A DNA stretch of 64,000 bases from Allolobophora icterica (Eukaryota > Annelida > Clitellata > Crassiclitellata > Lumbricidae): NCBI GenBank assembly GCA_963556255.1, contig OY744608.1:10150949-10214948 (forward strand). The letters are read 5' to 3'. The position numbers and the translations under genes were made by a program. The first letter of the stretch is position 1. Every line of letters begins with the position of its first letter. Under the pieces are notes generated by a model. That model did no database searches. It was not told the origin of the DNA and saw nothing but the letters and a program-made list of their open reading frames with translations. Below are positions 59,301-64,000 of the stretch, in pieces.

Positions 59301-62300
59301 GAAAACTTATATAGCGCCACTCAAATCAGCGGCGCTTTAGTGTATACAGTGCGAACTAATCTGTTGTTGGTAATGTGTTCTTTTCCTCACTGCCCCCTGC
59401 AATTTCTCGTTTCAGGAGGGCATTCTGCCATCATAGCAGAAAAGGTCTCTCCTTCTTCGGGCACTCAAGCGTGATGGGCTGGATTTGACCGATTCTGCTA
59501 ATTATTAGACCAATTATTGTTAATACTACATTTCTATCTAAGGTTATTAAATAGATTGTTGCTTACCAGTTAGCTGCGTACCTCGATTCTCATGGTTTGC
59601 TCCCAGGCAGTGTCTCAGTCTGGCTTCTGTAGAGATCACTCAACGGAGACCTTTTGCTACGTCTGCTGTGTTATTTATACGGCCATGGATAGCACCTAGG
59701 TTTCGTTTCTCGTCAGACTCGCCTTGTTTGACGTCAGTACAGCGTTTGACATAGTTGATCACGATACACCGCTTAGGTGAATTTCTGTCTCTTTTGGTAT
59801 TGCTGGTCATTTTCTTGCGTAGGCGCACATCTTGTGTGGTCTCAGGGACTAGTATACGGTGTCGATGGGTTCCTGCTCCGTTTGGGCTGTCACAGAGTTC
59901 GGTTTAGGCCCTCTACTTTATGTCCTTTATACGTAGGGTATTAGTACACTTCTGGCATCTCATGGCCTTCTGAACCATTCTGATGTTGATGATGTTCAGG
60001 CCTACCTTCACTGTCCTGCGTCTGGTGCAGCCGCGGCTGCCAGAGTCGTGCAGCAGGCTCTGGATCAAACCGCTTGCGGCTTAATCCCTCCAATACGCAA
60101 TTTATTTGGTTGGATACGAGGCAGCCGTTGACTAAAATTGAGTCTAGTGCTCTTGCGGCTGAGTTTCCTCAGTTTACCTTCTCCTCTTCGGTCAGTGACC
60201 TTGGCGTCATACTTGACCAAGAACTTACCTCGCCCAAGCACATAAATCTAGTTTGCCGTGATTGTTTTTATCAGTTGCGCCAACTGCGTGTAGTCTCTCT
60301 TGCCTTTAACGCAACTGTTACTCTTGTTATTAGTCGACTTGACTACTGTTGCTCTATTTATGCTGGTCTCTGATAGGAGCTCATTGAGTGTTTGGAGCGG
60401 TTGCTGCGAGCGGCTCATCGGTGGCATCTCGAAGTTTGACTATGTGTCAGAATATATGCGGGATGTTTTTCACTGGTTGCCTCTGCCTCAGCGAATCTGC
60501 TATAGATAGGATATCTGCTTTGGTCTGGTGATGCCTACTGGGTAAGGCGTCTGCTTACTTACAGGAGCTTTGCCACTCCACCTTTGGGTCTTCTGGCCGT
60601 CGTTCTCTTCGCTCCTATAATCATGGTGAGCTGCGTGCTCCTTTTGCGCGTACCTCTATCATGCAGCGTCGCGCATTTTCTGTCGTTGGTCCAACTGTTT
60701 GGAATGGACTTCCCCTAGAGTTACGACTCTTGCCTATGGATTCTTCTGACACATTCTATAGCATTCGTTGGAGTTGGGTCGGAAGAGTCCCTGATTGGAA
60801 ACCTTGAAAAGGCGCTATACAAATTATCTCAATGAATCATTGAATGAAGGTAATCAAAGTTAAGCTAATGATATCAATTGCCATGTTTGCTGTACAAATT
60901 GATATATTACGGATGAGTAATAGCTACAGACTATATATGCCTATCGAATAATATAGCAAGTCGATGGAATTCTATTAGATTGGAAGCATTACATAGAAGT
61001 GAAATAGGACTGGAACACACAGGAGCTCGACTTCAAATTTATGGCCCCCTTGCGCATTACTCAAATGATAAAGTTTGTACTATTGAGGCCATTTGAGGAG
61101 AGTCATTTTTAAAGAATCGGACCCAGAAAGATGGCTGCGCTACAGGTCACATACCAAACAAGGCAACGAGATCTTACAAATATAAACTGTTTAATGAATT
61201 AGTTGGAATAGGCCCTATGTCAATAAATAAATACGACCTGAGACTTAGACGGACTGATAGACAGACGTAGCGAAGATAGACAGGCGAAAACACAGACCTA
61301 AACAGAAACACAGATATAGGCAAACGGGCAAAGACAAGGAGTTTCTGGTTCTGGTTATTGACCTGATTACGACAGACATATACCTATATATAGGCTTACA
61401 AGACTATTTCTATAGACAATAGATTGGCTGTTTACGTGCATTGTTTCTAACATAGATTAAAAGTCGTCTGAACCACTTAGAACCTAAGTGTATAAAAGGT
61501 TAAAAAGACAACTTGACTGAAGTAGGGCCTACTGGAGAGGATTGCTTCATTAATATATGTAATTCTCATCATTTTGTACAATCTAAAGCATAACAAAGGA
61601 CTACTGCATTTAAGCTTGCCAAAAGATTTGTATACGAATCTTTTAATAGTCAAAGTATATTATGCAGCAATCATTTCCTTGATCTGCTCTAACAAACAGC
61701 ACTCAAATGGCTGTAGTCTCAGATGTGAATGATCGTGAAGTGCAAAAGACATAACATCAAACCTTGAAAATCCTGGGAGCCTTTTCGTCAGTCAGTGTAT
61801 CGATAACGTAGATGCGATCTGAACTGAGACTGGGAAGGATCAGATGACTTCGCTTCTCGGACGATTTGTCATAGCAACTGGAGCAAGAGTTCCACCCCGC
61901 CTGGTGGAGTTCGTCTCCGAGGTACGTCATTTTCAGGCGGTGGATGACCTGAGAAAAAAACAGAAAATAACTGAAAGAACTTGAATACAGGAATGTAAAG
62001 AAAATAACTGATAGAACTTGAACACAGGAATGATAAGAAAACAACTGAAAGAACTTGAACACAGGAATGTTAAGAAAATAACTGAAAGAACTTGAAGACA
62101 GAAATGTAATGTAAACATTGAAGTTGTTTGTGCAATGGCTGAACAACAATAATGATCGCGAATGAGCAAATTTTTTCAGTTTTAATATAAACTATGGTGA
62201 GGTTTTCAAACTAAGGCAAAGCTCTCAGGCGGCTACAGGAACTCAGTGGAGGCAAGAATTTGAGTCGTTTCAGGCTCTTTGGCGATTGAGCCAAAAATGA

Positions 62301-63860
62301 ATGAATCTCAAGGTCCTGACCACGGAAACAGAGGAGCGTACGACTTGCCCTTTACTTCCCAGCTTATACGCCGATACCAAATTACACTGCTTGGAGACAG
62401 AAGCACGGCTGGGTACACGAGGAAATCGTGCTATTTCAACATGTTGGACATAAGATATACATGTTATGAACTAGCTACGAAACATCGAATATATGAAACG
62501 AACTTGGAAATCATTAGATCAAACATTAGAGACTAGGACTGAGAGACGATACCACTTTCTACATTAGATTTTGCCATTGTTTGTCCACCCATATCGCGCC
62601 TAACAATCTCACCACTCATCCAGTTAGAAACTGAAAATACCTTTCCATAACTCGATGACGTCGGGTCTACATCTACGGTTGCAAGACAGTCAGGTCTGTC
62701 CTTCGACGTAGAGGGACACAGGACGTAAAGCAGCTTTTCCCTCGGACCATTCTTCATCGCATCCAAAGGACTCGCGTATCCCGGACCATGGCAACACTTT
62801 TTATCACCTAAACGGACACAAAATAAAAATAACAGAAATCAACAAAGACATCCAAGGCATTATAAACATTTTCTTTACATTACCCGTACTAAATATAATA
62901 TTAATCCTAAATGCACGGTCCGTGGTCAAATTAGTATAGGCCCTATTTAGAAAAGGCGATATATAACGCCGGCACTTCGCGAATATCAAGCAAAGCTCAG
63001 TCCTCGGGCCGCCTCTGTGCATCCCGTATACTGACAAAGCTTGTTTCAGTTCTTCCAATCCTTCATTCAAACGCGTCTGGACAATTGCAAATCTGTCTAT
63101 GCAGGCCTGCCGAAATTCGAGATACAACAGCTTAAGTTCATCCTCAAATGACCTTCCCGATTTGTTGCTAAATTGCTAAAACTTACGCATGTTTTGAGCT
63201 ACAGGCGTGACGCTGCACTGGCTTCCGGTCGAGGACAGGATACCTACAGAATCCTTCTCATGGGACGAACTTCGACAGTCGGCCTCATCAGATAGCTGTG
63301 CCTTCCTGTCATTCCTCTTCCCAACCAGCCTAGTGGACAGTGGTACCGTTCAGCGGCCCTTGGAGACCTGTTGATTCCACGTTTCCGTACGACGATGAGG
63401 GCATATCGTGTTTTCTCACGTATTAAAATCCTTCTAAAACAGTCTACTATTAAGCATACATACTGCTTCGGCTCAGACAACTCTCGAAACATTTTCCAAC
63501 CATCTTAAAGATTTTTAAAAGGCGTTTTACAAACATAGGCGCTATACATACATAAAAAACAACGTGGTTGCTAACCGGATAGTACTCCGTCATGGAACGG
63601 ATACGGCAGGTTAGTTTTGAAAAGCAATAGGCCTATCCTTATGCTGAGTCAGTGTTTCGAGGAAAAAGGCGAATTTTCAGTTATTTTTAACTTTATACAA
63701 TTATCCAAATTTAAAATAAATAAAATCACATTCTCTCCAGATGCTGATTCCTATGTGCATCTTTGACTTTTAGTCTTCGAAAAGACATAGAACACAAAAT
63801 AAGAAGCTTACCTGCGTGTTTATCGTCACCGTGACAATGGGGCGTCTTACTGTCAGCCAT
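52953..63860 (-). CDS. SELENBP1: Selenium-binding protein 1 / methanethiol oxidase, tandem copy 3
   Basis: Eleven coding exons join in frame on the minus strand: 63812-63860, 62641-62807, 61763-61948, 59065-59185, 58613-58795, 57551-57732, 56752-56830, 55760-55881, 54523-54588, 54244-54389 and 52953-53115, giving 487 residues. Intron positions and phases equal those of copies 1 and 2, but the protein is more diverged (for example [11 protein letters not shown] kept, [48 protein letters not shown]). It starts [13 protein letters not shown], ends [13 protein letters not shown] and stops with TGA. Introns 5 and 9 have GC donors as in the other copies; intron 4 has a normal GT. The residue matching human Cys57 is Gly. 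An acceptor at 63916-63917 suggests a 5' UTR part of exon 1 up to 63915. Confidence 0.96.
53310..53580 (+). repeat. LINE reverse transcriptase fragment
   Basis: The plus strand reads [38 protein letters not shown] and [18 protein letters not shown]. These correspond to the RLDYCNS... ARxVxxxP ... LHWLPVxxRIxFK blocks of CR1/L2-type ORF2. It lies in the last intron of copy 3. Confidence 0.75.
53620..53875 (+). repeat. Minisatellite of GATCGG/CGATCG units
   Basis: Imperfect tandem units of about 35 bases, GGACCATCGAAAAGAGGACG plus ATCGxGAG, with internal length variation. It starts right behind the LINE fragment. Confidence 0.8.
54695..54820 (+). repeat. GA/CAGA-rich low-complexity tract
   Basis: Imperfect GAGA and ACAGA repeats in intron 8 of copy 3. 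Confidence 0.85.
54935..55140. repeat. Tandemly repeated TTAGTTAGCAACTAA block
   Basis: Two units of about 75 bases, each with TTAGTTAGCAACTAA, AACTATGG and TTAACGAAACTATTTTTTAG, followed by a partial inverted echo (CTAAAAGTTAGCAAC). Confidence 0.65.
55154..55492. mobile_element. hAT-like element, CAGTGGTTCTxAACC ends
   Basis: Right end, reversed, CAGTGGTTCTTAACC; left end TTGGTGATTCTCAACC. GGGTCGCGACCC and AAGTGGGTC motifs lie inside both ends. No convincing target duplication. Confidence 0.55.
56318..56388 (+). repeat. TA microsatellite
   Basis: About 35 uninterrupted TA units in intron 7 of copy 3. Confidence 0.95.
56389..56751. other. Intron 7 of copy 3, remainder
   Basis: No repeat or coding segment recognised. 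Confidence 0.4.
57285..57530 (+). repeat. Degenerate TTACC pentanucleotide region
   Basis: Scattered CTTACC/TTACCTTA units with heavy interruption in intron 6 of copy 3, an old decayed pentanucleotide repeat. Confidence 0.6.
57834..58612. other. Intron 5 of copy 3
   Basis: Contains an 82-codon plus-strand frame (58048-58296) with no recognisable domain, and a short hairpin GAGAGAGCCATGCTCTCTC at 58240-58258. Nothing else recognised. Confidence 0.35.
59540..60840 (+). repeat. CR1-like LINE ORF2 pseudogene
   Basis: About 1.3 kb on the plus strand keeps RT blocks in order but across several frames: a VIERIVACQL-like block, [21 protein letters not shown] block, [15 protein letters not shown] (60074-60373 open), [40 protein letters not shown], then [22 protein letters not shown] end. 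The 3' tail is AAAAGGCGCTATACAAATTA then ATGAATCATTGAATGA. Stops and frameshifts make it dead. It lies in intron 3 of copy 3. Confidence 0.8.
60841..61762. other. Intron 3 of copy 3, remainder
   Basis: AT-rich, no coding or defined repeat seen. Confidence 0.4.
61970..62105 (+). repeat. Tandem repeat of about 36 bases
   Basis: Four imperfect units containing GAAAATAACTGAAAGAACTT then GAACACAGGAATG next to the exon 3 acceptor of copy 3. Confidence 0.85.
62990..63560 (+). repeat. CR1/L2-like LINE ORF2 remnant
   Basis: The plus strand keeps [13 protein letters not shown] and, in another frame, [20 protein letters not shown], the typical C-terminal ORF2 blocks, and ends with AAAAGGCGTTTTACAAAC and GCGCTATACATAC tail sequence. 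It lies in intron 1 of copy 3. Confidence 0.7.
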
Positions 63861-64000
63861 GACTGTTCATCAAAGTTGACCCACAAGTGTTGAGAGATGA
63901 ATTTCGCCTCTTCCGCTGCAAACAGTGATGAACAAACAAATTCATACAACTTCAAACTCGTCACCCCTTGGTTCTAAATATCTCAAGACTGAATCTAACT

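Overview
This is intron-rich, AT-leaning DNA from an animal genome, crowded with transposable elements and microsatellites. The host is most likely an invertebrate deuterostome. The best clue is a Ty3/gypsy-class LTR retrotransposon at 34966-40954 whose integrase lies upstream of its RT/RNase H part and whose Gag resembles SCAN domains; this is the Gmr1-type organisation described from echinoderms, tunicates and fish. An echinoderm or hemichordate fits, but the species cannot be named from sequence alone.

Layout. (1) 0.3-5.5 kb, + strand: the last eight exons of ALG6, the ER glucosyltransferase that adds the first glucose to the dolichol-linked N-glycan precursor. (2) 6.6-63.9 kb, - strand: three tandem, complete copies of a selenium-binding protein 1 / methanethiol oxidase gene (SELENBP1 family). 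Each has 11 coding exons with the same intron positions and phases; they encode 480, 488 and 487 residues. Copy 1 is at 6643-15830, copy 2 at 19626-41166 and copy 3 at 52953-63860. Copies 1 and 2 still share intron sequence, so that duplication is young; copy 3 is older. Copy 2 has grown to 21.5 kb because its introns took up most of the mobile DNA, including the 6-kb LTR element in intron 1.

Mobile DNA. Eleven short non-autonomous elements have hAT-like hallmarks (CAG...CTG-type ends and 8-bp target duplications). They fall into several families, and no transposase is present in the window. One family carries internal CAAGAC-type minisatellite arms; another shows a GT microsatellite expanding from a short seed inside the element. 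Many 5'-truncated CR1/L2-like non-LTR fragments and at least four tRNA-derived SINE heads are also present. Large simple repeats lie at 18.5-19.2, 31.8-32.0, 48.6, 49.1-49.5 and 56.3 kb, and a 1.2-kb 21-bp minisatellite at 46.5-47.7 kb reads as a heptad repeat.

The points most worth a second look are the conserved GC-AG introns in the SELENBP1-like copies (8 of 30 introns), the minisatellite-bearing hAT-like family, the microsatellite expansion seen inside a MITE, and the Gmr1-type element whose RT palm is missing although its reading frame is intact.
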